Positions 1-10,329 of a stretch of DNA of 64,000 nucleotides are shown here, in pieces. A model generated the notes under the pieces. That model saw only the letters and a list, made by a program, of their open reading frames with translations, was not told where the DNA came from and did no database searches. Origin of the DNA: an uncultured Alteromonadaceae bacterium (GTDB lineage Bacteria; Pseudomonadota; Gammaproteobacteria; Enterobacterales; Alteromonadaceae); assembly GCA_947494925.1 (NCBI GenBank), contig CANLWS010000006.1:62001-126000 (forward strand), read 5' to 3'. Every line of letters starts with the position of its first letter. Within the stretch, counting starts at the first letter, position 1. The position numbers and the translations under genes were made by a program.

Positions 1-2559
1 GTGTTGTTTGCGATGAATGAACTAAAAAATGATTTTAATAAACCCTATAAAAAATCTGCTCGTGTTGTAGGGGATGTAATAGGTAAGTATCACCCTCACG
101 GTGATTCAGCGGTTTACGACACTATTGTGCGTATGGCACAACCTTTTTCATTACGATACATGTTGGTAGATGGCCAGGGTAACTTTGGTTCAGTTGACGG
201 CGATTCGGCTGCTGCTATGCGTTATACAGAAGTTCGCATGGCAAAAATATCTCACGAATTGTTAGCTGATCTGGAAAAAGAAACAGTCGATTTTGTTCCC
301 AATTATGACGGAACTGAGCACATTCCCGCAGTTCTTCCTACTAAAGTTCCTAACCTGTTAATTAATGGTTCTTCTGGGATCGCAGTTGGTATGGCCACCA
401 ATATTCCACCTCACAATCTGACTGAGGTGGTTAATGGTTGTATTGCCCTGATAGACAATCCTGATATGCCAATTGAAGAAATTATGGAGCATATTCCCGG
501 ACCTGATTTCCCTACAGCTGCCATGATAAGTGGTAGAAAAGGTATCGACGATGCGTATCGCACTGGACGCGGTAAAATTTATATGCGTGCCAGAGCTGAA
601 ATCGAAACTGAAGATAATGGTAAAGAGACCATTATTGTCCATGAAATACCTTATCAAGTTAACAAAGCCAGATTGATCGAAAAAATAGCTGAGCTTGTTA
701 AAGAGAAAAAGATCGAAGGCGTTTCTGCATTACGAGATGAGTCCGATAAAGACGGTATGCGTATCGTTATTGAAGTCAAGCGCAATGAATCGGGTGAAGT
801 ACTTCTGAATCACCTTTATTCACAAACTCAGTTACAGACTGTGTTTGGTATCAATATGGTTGCCCTTGATAACGGTCAGCCTAAAGTTATTAATCTTAAA
901 CAAATTTTAGAAGCTTTCATTTTACACAGGCGCGAAGTAGTAACACGCAGAACTGTGTTCGAATTGAAAAAAGCCCGTGAGCGAGCCCACATCCTCGAAG
1001 GTTTGGCGATAGCATTGGTCAACATTGACCGAGTTATAGAACTGATAAAAGCCTCAGAAAGTCCAAGCGATGCGAAAAAGGCTCTGGTAGGACAAGGTTG
1101 GTCTTTGGGTGATGTTGCAGAAATGCTTGAAAGAGCAGGGAACGACGCCGCTCGCCCAGATTGGCTAGAGCCGGAATTTGGAATTCGTGAGGGTAACTAC
1201 TACCTTACTGAACAACAAGCTCAGGCAATTCTTGATTTACGCTTGCACAAGTTGACCGGACTTGAACACGAAAAAATCCTGTCAGAATACAAAGAGTTAC
1301 TCGAATTTATTGCTGAGTTAATGTACATATTGGCTAACGCTGATAGATTAATGGAAGTGATCCGCGAAGAGCTTGAAAAAATACGCGATGAATATGGCGA
1401 CGAGCGCAGAACTGAAATTACTGCAGCGAGTCACGATATTGATATTGAAGATTTGATTGAGCAAGAAGATGTTGTCGTGACTTTGTCCCGTGAAGGCTAT
1501 GTTAAATATCAGAAATTGTCTGATTACGAAGCCCAGCGACGAGGCGGTAAAGGTAAGTCTGCGACTAAGATGAAAGATGAAGATTTCATCGAAAAACTAC
1601 TTGTTGCCAATACCCATGATCATATTTTGTGCTTCTCAACCCGAGGCCGATTGTATTGGCTGAAGGTTTATCAATTGCCATTCGCAAGCCGCAATGCCCG
1701 TGGTCGTCCAATCGTCAATATTCTGCCATTGGAAGAAAATGAGCGAATTACCGCTATTTTACCTATTAAGGAATTTGAAGAAGGTAAATATGTGTTAATG
1801 GCAACAGCAAACGGCACGGTTAAGAAAACAGCGTTGACGCAGTACTCAAGACCTCGTTCTAACGGAATTATTGCTGTTAATTTGAATGATGGCGACGAAC
1901 TTATTGGTGTTGATATCACCGAAGGTGAGAATGACATCATGCTATTCTCTGACGCCGGTAAAGTTGTCAGATTTAATGAGAAAGCGCGGGACTCTGAAAC
2001 AGGTGAAGTGAAAATTGACCCTGAAACAGGCGAAGAAATTCTCGCTTTGAGACCAATGGGTAGAACTGCAACAGGTGTTCGTGGTATTCGCTTGCAGGAT
2101 GGACAAAAAGTTGTTTCTCTAATCGTTCCTAAGGGCAATGGTGCAATTCTAACAGCCACTGAGAATGGTTTTGGAAAACGCACTCCTGTAGAAGATTACC
2201 CAGCCAAGAGCCGCGCAACTCAAGGTGTCGTTTCTATAAAAGTATCAGAACGTAATGGTTTGGTAGTTGGTGCTGTGCAGGTTGAAGAAGGCCAGGAAAT
2301 CATGCTGATCAGCGACCAGGGTACCTTGGTAAGAACCCGGGTTGATGAGGTATCAACAGTAGGTCGTAACACGCAAGGTGTGCGTTTAATCCGCACTGCG
2401 GAAGACGAGCATGTTGTAGGTTTGCAGCGTATTGAAGAAGTAGAGTCAGACGAAATTCTTGATGAGTCAGAAGATCTTGCTGAAGCGTCTGCGGAAGTTA
2501 CCTCAGAAGAAAATACTGCGTCTCAATCGGAAGGTGAGGAAAACACACCTGAAGATTAA
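1..2559 (+). CDS. gyrA: DNA gyrase subunit A, 5'-truncated by window edge
   Basis: DNA gyrase A subunit, the DNA-cleaving and religating half of the A2B2 enzyme that introduces negative supercoils in the cytoplasm. The frame is open at base 1 and aligns with E. coli GyrA from about residue 48, so roughly 47 residues are missing. The catalytic tyrosine is Tyr75 of the fragment (Tyr122 in E. coli numbering, within AAAMRYTE). The quinolone-determining region reads [10 protein letters not shown], with wild-type Ser83 and Asp87. The GyrA box QRRGGKG is at residues 512-518 and the C-terminal beta-pinwheel follows. The last 45 or so residues are a very acidic tail rich in Glu, Asp and Ser. Identification is essentially certain; only the start is outside the window. 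Confidence 0.98.
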   Translation: MLFAMNELKNDFNKPYKKSARVVGDVIGKYHPHGDSAVYDTIVRMAQPFSLRYMLVDGQGNFGSVDGDSAAAMRYTEVRMAKISHELLADLEKETVDFVPNYDGTEHIPAVLPTKVPNLLINGSSGIAVGMATNIPPHNLTEVVNGCIALIDNPDMPIEEIMEHIPGPDFPTAAMISGRKGIDDAYRTGRGKIYMRARAEIETEDNGKETIIVHEIPYQVNKARLIEKIAELVKEKKIEGVSALRDESDKDGMRIVIEVKRNESGEVLLNHLYSQTQLQTVFGINMVALDNGQPKVINLKQILEAFILHRREVVTRRTVFELKKARERAHILEGLAIALVNIDRVIELIKASESPSDAKKALVGQGWSLGDVAEMLERAGNDAARPDWLEPEFGIREGNYYLTEQQAQAILDLRLHKLTGLEHEKILSEYKELLEFIAELMYILANADRLMEVIREELEKIRDEYGDERRTEITAASHDIDIEDLIEQEDVVVTLSREGYVKYQKLSDYEAQRRGGKGKSATKMKDEDFIEKLLVANTHDHILCFSTRGRLYWLKVYQLPFASRNARGRPIVNILPLEENERITAILPIKEFEEGKYVLMATANGTVKKTALTQYSRPRSNGIIAVNLNDGDELIGVDITEGENDIMLFSDAGKVVRFNEKARDSETGEVKIDPETGEEILALRPMGRTATGVRGIRLQDGQKVVSLIVPKGNGAILTATENGFGKRTPVEDYPAKSRATQGVVSIKVSERNGLVVGAVQVEEGQEIMLISDQGTLVRTRVDEVSTVGRNTQGVRLIRTAEDEHVVGLQRIEEVESDEILDESEDLAEASAEVTSEENTASQSEGEENTPED

Positions 2560-2597
2560 CAATCAAGGTCTCTACAGACCAAATGATGATTGAATTG

Positions 2598-2640
2598 AAC
2601 GGCGTAATTTAACTTAATTGAGATTGCGCCGTTTTTCATT
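2598..2640 (+). terminator. Rho-independent terminator of gyrA
   Basis: The arms AACGGCG (2598-2604) and CGCCGTT (2627-2633) form a 7-bp stem around an AT-rich loop, followed by a run of T. It lies 39 bases after the gyrA stop and just before serC. Confidence 0.75.
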
Positions 2641-2659
2641 TGTATTGAGCAATAAAGTC

Positions 2660-3748
2660 ATGATCAAAAAATATAATTTTTGTGCAGGCCCAGCTATGTT
2701 GCCTGTAGAAGTAATGCAACAAGCACAGGCAGAATTATTAGATTGGAATGAAAGAGGTTGTTCTGTCATGGAAGTCAGCCATAGAAGTGCTGATTTTATC
2801 GATATAGCAGAACAAGCTGAGTGCGATCTTCGTAAATTAATGTCCATTCCCGACAATTATAAAGTTCTGTTTTGTCACGGTGGTGGTAGAGCACAATTTT
2901 CAGCAGTCCCTATGAATTTAGCTAAGCAGAATCAATCTGCGGACTACTTAGTAACAGGCTCTTGGTCTATGGGTGCTGTGAAAGAGGCGCAAAAATATGT
3001 GGATGTGAATGTTGTCTGTGAACCGGTTAAATCATCTGACGGTCAAATATCGGTGCCACTCTGCTCTGCATGGCAATTGTCCGATAACGCAAGTTATTTT
3101 CACTATTGCCCAAATGAAACGGTCGATGGGATTGAGTTATCTGAATATATCGATCAATGCACTGTACCTGTGGTCGCTGACATGTCTTCAAATATTCTGT
3201 CTAAACCTGTGAACGTCGACAGGTTCGGAATTATATATGCAGGAGCGCAAAAAAATATTGGGCCTAGCGGCTTATCCGTTGTTATTATCAGAGACGATTT
3301 GCTGGATATCGAACGCCCCGAAACACCGTCTATCATGAATTATTCAGTATTGGCAAAACATCAATCCATGTATAACACTCCTCCGACATTTGCCTGGTAT
3401 CTGGCAGGGTTGGTGTTTAAATGGTTACTCAATCAAGGCGGCGTGGTGGCGATGGAGAAAAGGAATCTTGAAAAGTCGATGATGTTATATCAGGCGATAG
3501 ATCAGGATGAGTTTTACATCAATCGAATACACGCTGATTATCGTTCAAGAATGAATGTCCCGTTTCAATTGGTAAACCCGAAGTTGGATAGTAAATTTTT
3601 AGAAGAAGCAACAGATGCCGGTCTACTGGCTTTAAAAGGGCATCGTTCAGTTGGTGGTATGCGAGCCAGTATCTATAACGCTATGCCCCTAGAAGGCGTG
3701 CAGGCGTTAGTCGATTTTATGCAACAATTTTCCAAGAGGTATGGGTAG
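2660..3748 (+). CDS. serC: Phosphoserine aminotransferase
   Basis: PLP enzyme converting 3-phosphohydroxypyruvate and glutamate to phosphoserine. It serves serine synthesis and, through 4-phosphohydroxythreonine, pyridoxal phosphate synthesis. The 362-residue product begins [13 protein letters not shown], typical of SerC. It carries [10 protein letters not shown], the phosphate-binding [14 protein letters not shown] stretch and the PLP-lysine region [12 protein letters not shown]. An upstream in-frame start at 2618 lies inside the gyrA terminator, so the ATG at 2660 is preferred and gives the same length as E. coli SerC. The Shine-Dalgarno sequence is weak. The stop codon overlaps the aroA GTG by one base; serC-aroA is a conserved operon pair in gammaproteobacteria. 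Confidence 0.96.
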   Translation: MIKKYNFCAGPAMLPVEVMQQAQAELLDWNERGCSVMEVSHRSADFIDIAEQAECDLRKLMSIPDNYKVLFCHGGGRAQFSAVPMNLAKQNQSADYLVTGSWSMGAVKEAQKYVDVNVVCEPVKSSDGQISVPLCSAWQLSDNASYFHYCPNETVDGIELSEYIDQCTVPVVADMSSNILSKPVNVDRFGIIYAGAQKNIGPSGLSVVIIRDDLLDIERPETPSIMNYSVLAKHQSMYNTPPTFAWYLAGLVFKWLLNQGGVVAMEKRNLEKSMMLYQAIDQDEFYINRIHADYRSRMNVPFQLVNPKLDSKFLEEATDAGLLALKGHRSVGGMRASIYNAMPLEGVQALVDFMQQFSKRYG

Positions 3749-5028
3749 TGGAACAACTCAGAATAGAACCAATTAAAAGGGTTAGTGGGATCGTAAATGT
3801 TCCAGGCTCAAAAAGTTTATCAAATAGGGCACTGCTTTTGGCTGCGGTTGCTGATGGGAAAACCCACTTAACAAATTTGCTCGACAGTGATGATATCCAC
3901 CATATGCTAAATGCTTTGACAAAACTGGGTATCACTTATCGTTTGTCTGAAGACAAGACAGAATGCTGGGTAGATGGGAATGCCGGTGTATTTGAATGCG
4001 CAGAGTCGTTGGAGCTGTTCTTGGGTAATGCAGGGACAGCTATGCGCCCACTATGTGCTGTACTGGCAACGTCTAAAGGGCAGTTTTCTCTTACTGGTGA
4101 ACCACGTATGGAAGAGCGTCCAATTGGAGCGTTGGTAGACGCGCTTAATCAAGCCGGCGCTGATATTAAGTATCTGAAAAGTCATGACTATCCTCCCCTT
4201 GAAATTAATGGCAAAAAGCTTTCAGGTGGCAGCATCAAAGTTGATGGCAGCGTATCCAGTCAGTTTCTGACCGCCGTTTTAATGGCTGCTCCACTGTTCG
4301 AGAATGACAGTCAGATAGAAATTGTCGGTGAACTTGTTTCCAAACCATACATCGATATCACCTTGGACACTATGGCTAAGTTTGGCATTACGGTAACCAA
4401 TGATGCCTATCAACGATTCTCAGTAAAGGGTAATCAACAATATCGTTCGCCTGGTAAGTTCATGGTTGAAGGCGATGCTTCTTCAGCAAGTTACTTTTTA
4501 GCCGCGGGCGCCATAAAAGGTGGGACAGTAAGAGTAACCGGTGTTGGTTCAAAAAGCATTCAGGGGGATATCAGATTCGCTGATGCCTTGGAGCAAATGG
4601 GCGCAACAATTAACTGGGGCGATGACTTTATTGAAATAACGGGTGCACCATTGCATGGAATTGATATGGATATGAACCATATTCCCGATGCAGCAATGAC
4701 AATAGCAACGACAGCGTTGTTTGCTGCGGGTAAAACGCGTATGACTAACATATATAACTGGCGGGTGAAAGAAACTGATCGCCTTGCCGCCATGGCCTGT
4801 GAACTTCGCAAAGTAGGTGCATCTGTCACTGAGGGCGATGATTTCATAGAAGTGGAAGCGCCAGAAAAGCTAAATGTCGCTGAGATTGATACCTACAATG
4901 ACCACAGAATTGCTATGTGTTTTTCTTTGGTAGCTTTAAGTGATACAGCTGTGATTATTAATGATCCCGGCTGTACAGCAAAAACCTTCCCTGATTACTT
5001 CTCCCGATTTGAAAGCATAACCTCTTGA
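3748..5028 (+). CDS. aroA: 3-phosphoshikimate 1-carboxyvinyltransferase (EPSP synthase)
   Basis: Sixth step of the shikimate pathway: transfers enolpyruvyl from PEP to shikimate-3-phosphate, the step inhibited by glyphosate. The 426-residue product has the two-domain EPSP synthase fold. Diagnostic stretches are [15 protein letters not shown] (Lys22, Ser23 and Arg27 bind substrate), [21 protein letters not shown] and YNDHRIAM. The unsubstituted [11 protein letters not shown] motif indicates the class I, glyphosate-sensitive type. It starts with GTG overlapping the last base of the serC stop, with AGAGG upstream, so it is translationally coupled to serC. Confidence 0.97.
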   Translation: MEQLRIEPIKRVSGIVNVPGSKSLSNRALLLAAVADGKTHLTNLLDSDDIHHMLNALTKLGITYRLSEDKTECWVDGNAGVFECAESLELFLGNAGTAMRPLCAVLATSKGQFSLTGEPRMEERPIGALVDALNQAGADIKYLKSHDYPPLEINGKKLSGGSIKVDGSVSSQFLTAVLMAAPLFENDSQIEIVGELVSKPYIDITLDTMAKFGITVTNDAYQRFSVKGNQQYRSPGKFMVEGDASSASYFLAAGAIKGGTVRVTGVGSKSIQGDIRFADALEQMGATINWGDDFIEITGAPLHGIDMDMNHIPDAAMTIATTALFAAGKTRMTNIYNWRVKETDRLAAMACELRKVGASVTEGDDFIEVEAPEKLNVAEIDTYNDHRIAMCFSLVALSDTAVIINDPGCTAKTFPDYFSRFESITS

Positions 5029-5040
5029 TAAACGGCTATT

Positions 5041-5082
5041 AAATCCACAGCCTTTACGTAAATTGTAATGGGCTGTGAATTT
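5041..5082 (+). terminator. Hairpin after aroA, probable terminator
   Basis: Near-perfect 12-bp inverted repeat: AAATCCACAGCC at 5041-5052 and GGCTGTGAATTT at 5071-5082, with one mismatch. It starts 12 bases after the aroA stop. The T tract is poor (TTTCTT), so termination may be partial. Confidence 0.5.
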
Positions 5083-5095
5083 CTTAATTGTTCAA

Positions 5096-5123
5096 TTGCT
5101 TCTGAACTGGTTAAGCGTATAAT
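5096..5123 (+). promoter_or_regulatory. Predicted sigma70 promoter of cmk
   Basis: TTGCTT (5096-5101), a 16-bp spacer and a perfect TATAAT (5118-5123) lie 33 bases before the cmk ATG and immediately after the aroA hairpin. cmk, and perhaps rpsA, would therefore be separately transcribed. Confidence 0.6.
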
Positions 5124-5156
5124 TGCGCCCGATTTGAATTAGGCTCAGGAGAGTAC

Positions 5157-5852
5157 ATGCAAGTTTCTCCCGTCATTACTATCGACGGACCAAGCGGTGC
5201 AGGCAAAGGTACTATCAGTACATTGTTAGCTAAAAAATTTGGTTGGCATTTTCTGGATAGTGGGGCGATCTATCGTGTTTTAGCGATCGCATCCATGCAC
5301 CATCAAATTAGCGCATCTGATGAAATAGGATTGGTTCCATTGGCATCCAGCCTGGACGTTAATTTTGAAACTAAAGATACTGGTTGCAGGATCGTATTAG
5401 AAGGTGAGGACGTCACCTATTCAATAAGAACAGAAGAAGTGGGAAGCGTAGCGTCACAAATTGCTTCACTTCCGAGAGTGCGGGAAGCATTATTGAGACG
5501 TCAGCGCGCTTTTAAACAGTCGCCTGGTTTGGTAGCGGATGGCAGAGATATGGGAACTGTCGTCTTTCCTAGTGCTGAAGTAAAAATATTCTTAACTGCA
5601 ACTGCGGAAGAGCGTGCCCAGAGACGTTATAAGCAGTTGAAAGAAAAGGGGCATGATGTTAATATTGCGCGCCTTTTAGCCGACATACAGGCTAGGGATG
5701 AAAGAGATGCAAATAGAACCGTTGCGCCTTTGGTGCCAGCGGTTGATGCGTTTGTACTTGATTCTACACACTTAAATGTTGACCAAGTGCTTGAAAGTAT
5801 TGCCGAATTTGTGGATTCAAAACTGAAAGTTGAAGAAAACGCAAACTCATAA
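5157..5852 (+). CDS. cmk: Cytidylate kinase
   Basis: Phosphorylates CMP and dCMP with ATP in pyrimidine salvage and in recycling of CMP from RNA and lipid metabolism. The 231-residue protein starts [17 protein letters not shown], with the P-loop at residues 11-19. It retains the NMP-kinase features [17 protein letters not shown] and an arginine-rich LID segment RAQRRYKQL. The length matches bacterial Cmk. The ATG follows an AGGAGAG ribosome site. cmk immediately upstream of rpsA is the classic gammaproteobacterial order. Confidence 0.96.
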   Translation: MQVSPVITIDGPSGAGKGTISTLLAKKFGWHFLDSGAIYRVLAIASMHHQISASDEIGLVPLASSLDVNFETKDTGCRIVLEGEDVTYSIRTEEVGSVASQIASLPRVREALLRRQRAFKQSPGLVADGRDMGTVVFPSAEVKIFLTATAEERAQRRYKQLKEKGHDVNIARLLADIQARDERDANRTVAPLVPAVDAFVLDSTHLNVDQVLESIAEFVDSKLKVEENANS

Positions 5853-5948
5853 AAATTAATTACAGCCAATTTCAGGAAGATAATTGGTTAACTAAAACAA
5901 CCCCACGTTATCGGGAACACAATGTGGATGTCAATATAAAAGTAAGTT

Positions 5949-7625
5949 ATGACTGAAAATTTTGCTCAACTATTTGAAGAGAGTTTAAAAGAACTCGAAA
6001 CTCGCCCAGGTGCCATTGTTAAGGGTACAATCGTATCAATCGAAAAAGATATCGTTCTAGTCGATGCGGGTTTGAAATCTGAAAGTGCAATCCCTGCAGA
6101 ACAATTCAAGAACGCTGAAGGTGCACTTGAAATTGCTATCGGCGATACTGTCGATGTGGCTCTTGACGCAGTAGAAGATGGTTTCGGTGAAACTATTCTT
6201 TCTCGCGAAAAAGCTAAGCGTCATGAAGCATGGGTTGAGCTTGAAAAAGCTTACGAAGAAAAAGAAACAATTATTGGTGTTATCAATGGTAAGGTCAAAG
6301 GCGGCTTTACGGTTGAAGTTAACTCTGTTCGCGCATTCTTGCCTGGTTCATTGGTTGACGTTCGTCCAGTACGTGACACAACTCACCTTGAAGGCAAAGA
6401 GCTAGAGTTTAAAGTTATTAAGCTAGATGCGAAACGCAATAACGTTGTAGTTTCACGTCGTGCTGTTATCGAAGCAGAAAGCAGCGCAGAGCGTGATACG
6501 CTTCTTGCTAACCTTGATGAAGGTCATGAAGTTAAAGGTATCGTTAAGAACCTTACTGATTACGGTGCATTCGTTGACTTAGGCGGTGTAGATGGTCTTC
6601 TGCACATTACTGATATGGCTTGGAAGCGCGTTAAGCACCCAAGTGAAATCGTTAATGTTGGTGACGAAATCAACGTTAAAGTTCTTAAGTTCGACAAAGA
6701 AAAATCACGCGTTTCTCTTGGTATGAAGCAAATGGGCAACGATCCGTGGCAAGAAATTGCTAACCGTTACCCAGAAGGCGCTAAGTTAAGCGGTGCAGTA
6801 ACTAACCTGACTGACTACGGTTGTTTCGTTGAAATCGAAGACGGTGTTGAAGGTTTGGTTCACGTATCTGAAATGGATTGGACTAACAAAAACATTCACC
6901 CTTCTAAAGTAGTTAACTTGGGTGACGTTGTTGAAGTAATGGTTCTTGAAATTGATGAAGAACGTCGTCGTATCTCTCTAGGTCTTAAACAATGTAAAGT
7001 TAACCCTTGGGAAGACTTTGCTGGTACGCACAACAAAGGTGACAAGGTTTCAGGTAAGATTAAATCAATCACTGATTTTGGTATCTTTATTGGCCTTGAC
7101 GGTGGAATCGATGGTCTTGTTCACTTGTCTGACATCTCCTGGAATAAAACGGGTGAAGATGCAGTACGTGATTATAAGAAAGGCGATGAAATCTCTGCTG
7201 TTGTATTGCAAGTTGACCCAGAACGCGAGCGTATCTCTCTTGGCGTGAAGCAAATAGAAGAAGACCCGTTCAATAAGTATCTGACAGATAACAAGAAAGG
7301 TGCTATCGTTACTGGTACAGTTACCGCTGTAGATGCTAAAGGTGTAACCATCAATTTGGCTGAAGAAGTCGAAGGTTATATCAGAAGTACTGATCTGGCA
7401 CGTGATCGTGTTGAAGACGCATCTGAAGTTGTTAATGTAGGTGATGAAGTTGAAGCCAAATTCATGGGCGTAGACCGTAAGAACCGCATCGTTAACTTGT
7501 CAGTAAAAGCGAAAGATCAAGCAGACGAAAAAGAAGCGATGGATAAAGTGAACCAAAATCAAGAAGACGCTGGTTTCACAAATGCATTCGCTGAAGCTTT
7601 CAAAGCTGCTAAAGGCGAAGAGTAA
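5949..7625 (+). CDS. rpsA: 30S ribosomal protein S1
   Basis: Largest small-subunit protein. It binds mRNA leaders and helps unfold structured mRNAs at initiation. At 558 residues it matches E. coli S1 (557) and shows six S1/OB repeats; the diagnostic G-x-FV-x-L/I motif recurs, as in [22 protein letters not shown] and [11 protein letters not shown]. Codon use is strongly biased, as expected for a ribosomal protein. No canonical Shine-Dalgarno precedes the ATG; the 96-base leader instead contains inverted-repeat material. In E. coli, rpsA also lacks a strong site and is autoregulated through a folded leader, so the same control is inferred here. Confidence 0.98.
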   Translation: MTENFAQLFEESLKELETRPGAIVKGTIVSIEKDIVLVDAGLKSESAIPAEQFKNAEGALEIAIGDTVDVALDAVEDGFGETILSREKAKRHEAWVELEKAYEEKETIIGVINGKVKGGFTVEVNSVRAFLPGSLVDVRPVRDTTHLEGKELEFKVIKLDAKRNNVVVSRRAVIEAESSAERDTLLANLDEGHEVKGIVKNLTDYGAFVDLGGVDGLLHITDMAWKRVKHPSEIVNVGDEINVKVLKFDKEKSRVSLGMKQMGNDPWQEIANRYPEGAKLSGAVTNLTDYGCFVEIEDGVEGLVHVSEMDWTNKNIHPSKVVNLGDVVEVMVLEIDEERRRISLGLKQCKVNPWEDFAGTHNKGDKVSGKIKSITDFGIFIGLDGGIDGLVHLSDISWNKTGEDAVRDYKKGDEISAVVLQVDPERERISLGVKQIEEDPFNKYLTDNKKGAIVTGTVTAVDAKGVTINLAEEVEGYIRSTDLARDRVEDASEVVNVGDEVEAKFMGVDRKNRIVNLSVKAKDQADEKEAMDKVNQNQEDAGFTNAFAEAFKAAKGEE

Positions 7626-7634
7626 AATCTGTCC

Positions 7635-7654
7635 GGCGTGCCATTCGGCACGCC
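7635..7654 (+). other. Perfect 8-bp hairpin between rpsA and ihfB
   Basis: GGCGTGCC, an ATTC tetraloop and GGCACGCC, starting 10 bases after the rpsA stop. No T tract follows, so it is more likely an mRNA 3'-end stabiliser or attenuator than a simple terminator. It would allow strong rpsA and weaker ihfB expression from one transcript. Confidence 0.5.
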
Positions 7655-7699
7655 AATACATCGGTAACAATTCAATTTTTGTTTAAGCAAGAGGTTAAT

Positions 7700-7990
7700 A
7701 TGACCAAATCTGAACTGATAGAAAGGTTGGCCGATAAAGCTCGACACGTTCCTGCTAAAGATGTTGAGTCAGCGATAAAAGAAATGTTGGAACAAATGGC
7801 GCAAACCTTACAAAAAGGTGAGCGCATAGAAATCCGGGGTTTTGGTAGTTTTTCGTTGCATTACAGAGCACCTAGAGTAGGAAGAAATCCTAAAACGGGT
7901 GAAACAGTGAAGTTGGACGGCAAATACGTTCCTCACTTTAAACCCGGTAAAGAATTACGTGAACGGGTTAATGAAGGATTAACGCATTGA
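7700..7990 (+). CDS. ihfB: Integration host factor subunit beta
   Basis: Nucleoid-associated DNA-bending protein that pairs with IhfA. It acts in site-specific recombination, replication and sigma54 promoter architecture. The 96-residue product starts [10 protein letters not shown] and carries the HU/IHF signature [21 protein letters not shown], with the intercalating proline of the beta-arm. An upstream TTG at 7679 would add seven residues, but the ATG at 7700, with AGAGG eight bases before it, gives the family length. It lies downstream of rpsA as in E. coli. Confidence 0.96.
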   Translation: MTKSELIERLADKARHVPAKDVESAIKEMLEQMAQTLQKGERIEIRGFGSFSLHYRAPRVGRNPKTGETVKLDGKYVPHFKPGKELRERVNEGLTH

Positions 7991-8009
7991 TAATTTGCTG
8001 AAATTTGTA

Positions 8010-8040
8010 AACGGCACTCCAAATGGAGTGCCGTTTTTGT
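8010..8040 (+). terminator. Rho-independent terminator of ihfB
   Basis: Perfect 11-bp stem with arms AACGGCACTCC and GGAGTGCCGTT around AAAT, followed by TTT-G-TT. It starts 20 bases after the ihfB stop. Confidence 0.85.
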
Positions 8041-8120
8041 TAGAGTCCCGTAAAATAGAATTTCAAATTGCCGCAAATAACTGCTCAATTGATTAGATCG
8101 TTGATTAACCGGGAGAAAAA

Positions 8121-8384
8121 TTGAAAGTCTTCATTACGTTAGTATGTTTGATCTTACTGCTTATATTGGCAATTTTAATCGGTGCTCAGAATGATCAACT
8201 GGTGACAGTTAATTATCTGGTAGCACAATCCAAAGTTAAACTTTCAGTGCTAATGGCAATAATGATGTTAATAGGCATTGCTTTCAGTCTGTTGGCTTTC
8301 TCTTTGTTTTGGGTAAGGGTTAAATGGCGCCTCAGCATGCTTGAGCGGAAGCAAAAATCTCTTACCACAGTAAAGAATAACTGA
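8121..8384 (+). CDS. lapA: Lipopolysaccharide assembly protein A
   Basis: Small inner-membrane protein (YciS family) that works with LapB to control LpxC turnover and lipopolysaccharide assembly. The 87 residues contain two hydrophobic segments, about 2-22 and 40-66, joined by a short loop with AQNDQLVTVNYLVAQ, typical of LapA. A short basic cytoplasmic tail follows. The start is TTG with GGGAG upstream. Only two bases separate it from lapB, the conserved lapAB operon arrangement. Confidence 0.9.
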   Translation: MKVFITLVCLILLLILAILIGAQNDQLVTVNYLVAQSKVKLSVLMAIMMLIGIAFSLLAFSLFWVRVKWRLSMLERKQKSLTTVKNN

Positions 8385-8386
8385 TC

Positions 8387-9556
8387 ATGCAGGAACTGCT
8401 GTTTCTCCTTCTGCCCGTTGCTGCCACTTATGGGTGGGTGATGGGCCGTAATAGTGTCCGCCAGGCGCAGCGACGAGAATCAAGTATATTATCCCGGCAT
8501 TATTATAAAGGCCTGAACTTTCTTCTTTCCGATCAACCGGATAGAGCGGTTGATACACTCATCAAAATGATCAATCTGGATAGCGATACTGTGGAAACAC
8601 ATATTGCGATGGGGAATTTTTTCAGACACAGAGGGGAGTTAGATCGCGCAATCAGAGTTCATCAAAACTTAGTGAGTAAAGAAGAGTTGTCGGAAGCTCA
8701 AAAACTGCAGTCTCTACGTGAACTAGGACGCGACTATATGTTGGCTGGTTTTCTGGAGCGAGCGGAAAATTCTTTTTTACAGCTTCTGGACAGTGATAAA
8801 CACTTTCTGGATGCTCAAATTCAACTTTTTAATATTTATCAAACAACTAAAGAGTGGGAGAGGGCGATTGAGCTAGCTGAACGCATGATGGATTGCCATG
8901 GGGATAGCGAGGAGTTGTGTAAACGTATTTCTCACTTTTATTGTGAGCAGGCCGGTATCAATATCAAAAATCAGGAGTTTGAGTTGGCTGAGAAGGCGTT
9001 ACAAAAGTCAATTATGGCAGACGAACACGCTGTTCGCCCTTGGTTAATGTTAGGTGAGATGTCGATTCAACAAGAGCAACATCAGCAAGCAATTGAGTAT
9101 CTTAAACAGGTTCCGGTGCGCGATGTTTCTTGGTTTAGCGAAGCCGTTCCCCTTCTGGAACAAAGCTCGCAGGCCCTGGATGATTCCGGACAACTAGAGG
9201 AAATTCTAGAATTGTATTGGCAAAAGTGCGCAACCGCATATCTGGCAAAGGTCAACCTGATGGCCAAGCAAGGCCACTCGGTCGACGCCGCTGATGTACT
9301 GCTGGAGCAGCTACGTAAGACACCCACTATGAAAGGATTTCGTACCTTAATGGAACTGTACATAGAGCAAAAAGCAGAACGACAGGCCACGGATAGCCTC
9401 AATCTCATAAAAGAATTGGTTGAAGAACAAATAAAACAACGCCCGAAGTATCGTTGTGTCAGCTGCGGTTTTTCGGGTAGACAAATTCATTGGTTATGCC
9501 CTTCTTGTAAAAAATGGGGAATGGTAAAACCTATCAAAGGTTTAGATGGAGAATAG
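8387..9556 (+). CDS. lapB: Lipopolysaccharide assembly protein B
   Basis: Membrane-anchored TPR protein (YciM family). It acts with FtsH to promote LpxC degradation and so balances lipopolysaccharide and phospholipid synthesis. The 389-residue product has an N-terminal anchor (about residues 1-20), a long series of TPR helices including DRAVDTLIKMI and LDRAIRVHQNLV, and a C-terminal rubredoxin-type metal knuckle with Cys357, Cys360, Cys371 and Cys374 (CVSCGF and CPSC). Domain order and length fit LapB. It is followed seven bases later by pyrF, as in Enterobacteria. Confidence 0.95.
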   Translation: MQELLFLLLPVAATYGWVMGRNSVRQAQRRESSILSRHYYKGLNFLLSDQPDRAVDTLIKMINLDSDTVETHIAMGNFFRHRGELDRAIRVHQNLVSKEELSEAQKLQSLRELGRDYMLAGFLERAENSFLQLLDSDKHFLDAQIQLFNIYQTTKEWERAIELAERMMDCHGDSEELCKRISHFYCEQAGINIKNQEFELAEKALQKSIMADEHAVRPWLMLGEMSIQQEQHQQAIEYLKQVPVRDVSWFSEAVPLLEQSSQALDDSGQLEEILELYWQKCATAYLAKVNLMAKQGHSVDAADVLLEQLRKTPTMKGFRTLMELYIEQKAERQATDSLNLIKELVEEQIKQRPKYRCVSCGFSGRQIHWLCPSCKKWGMVKPIKGLDGE

Positions 9557-9562
9557 AAATAA

Positions 9563-10261
9563 ATGGTAGATCCGAAGGTCATTGTAGCTTTAGATTTCGA
9601 TGACAAGAATAAGGCGTTACATTTTGTTGATCAGCTTAACCCGCTGAATTGCAGACTAAAAGTTGGCAAAGAAATGTTCACTTACTTTGGACCTGATTTT
9701 GTTAAATCATTGGTCAACAAAAATTTCGACATATTTCTCGATTTAAAATTTCATGATATACCCAATACCGTCGCAAAGGCCTGCAGCGCTGCGGCAGATT
9801 TGGGAGTATGGATGATGAATGTACACGCATCCGGTGGCCCCAAAATGATGGAACTTGCTAACAAGGCCCTTGATGATCTGGGTAGTAACCGCCCTAAATT
9901 AATAGCTGTTACTGTGTTGACTAGCATGGACAAAGAGCAATTGTCCTCGATCGGTATTTCATCTGAACCCGCTGATCAGGTCCTCAAGCTTGCTCTATTA
10001 ACTAAAGCTTCTGGTTTGGATGGTGTAGTTTGCTCTGCTCAGGAAGCACAGATGCTCAAACATACACTGGGAACAGACTTTCTGCTGGTGACACCTGGTA
10101 TTAGACCAAGCGGCAGTGATAAAGGTGATCAGCACCGGGTTATGACCCCTGAACAAGCGCTCAAGGCAGGGGTAGATTATATGGTGATTGGCAGACCTAT
10201 CACGCAATCGAATGATCCTGTGGCTGCGCTTAACGCCATCAATAATTCGATACTCAGTTAA
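9563..10261 (+). CDS. pyrF: Orotidine 5'-phosphate decarboxylase
   Basis: Final step of UMP synthesis: decarboxylates OMP to UMP without cofactor. The 232-residue TIM barrel has the active-site tetrad in [12 protein letters not shown] (Asp60, Lys62, Asp65), plus Asp11 and Lys33 near the N terminus. The phosphate-binding end is TPGIRPSG and the conserved closing segment is [12 protein letters not shown]. It begins with ATG six bases after lapB, suggesting a lapA-lapB-pyrF transcript ending at the terminator at 10289. Confidence 0.97.
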   Translation: MVDPKVIVALDFDDKNKALHFVDQLNPLNCRLKVGKEMFTYFGPDFVKSLVNKNFDIFLDLKFHDIPNTVAKACSAAADLGVWMMNVHASGGPKMMELANKALDDLGSNRPKLIAVTVLTSMDKEQLSSIGISSEPADQVLKLALLTKASGLDGVVCSAQEAQMLKHTLGTDFLLVTPGIRPSGSDKGDQHRVMTPEQALKAGVDYMVIGRPITQSNDPVAALNAINNSILS

Positions 10262-10288
10262 CTTACTGATATCAATTTCATCGAACAT

Positions 10289-10316
10289 AAAAAAACCACC
10301 CGCAGGTGGTTTTTTT
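10289..10316. terminator. Bidirectional terminator between pyrF and ald
   Basis: The arms AACCACC and GGTGGTT enclose CGCA. An A run lies on the left and a T run on the right, so the structure can end pyrF on the plus strand and the convergent ald on the minus strand. Confidence 0.88.
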
Positions 10317-10329
10317 GTTCCATCTCTAT

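Noticed and set aside
1671-2183. 170-residue minus-strand ORF inside gyrA
   Set aside because: Lies wholly in a well-conserved gyrA frame and has no ribosome site or recognisable domain; it is a shadow.
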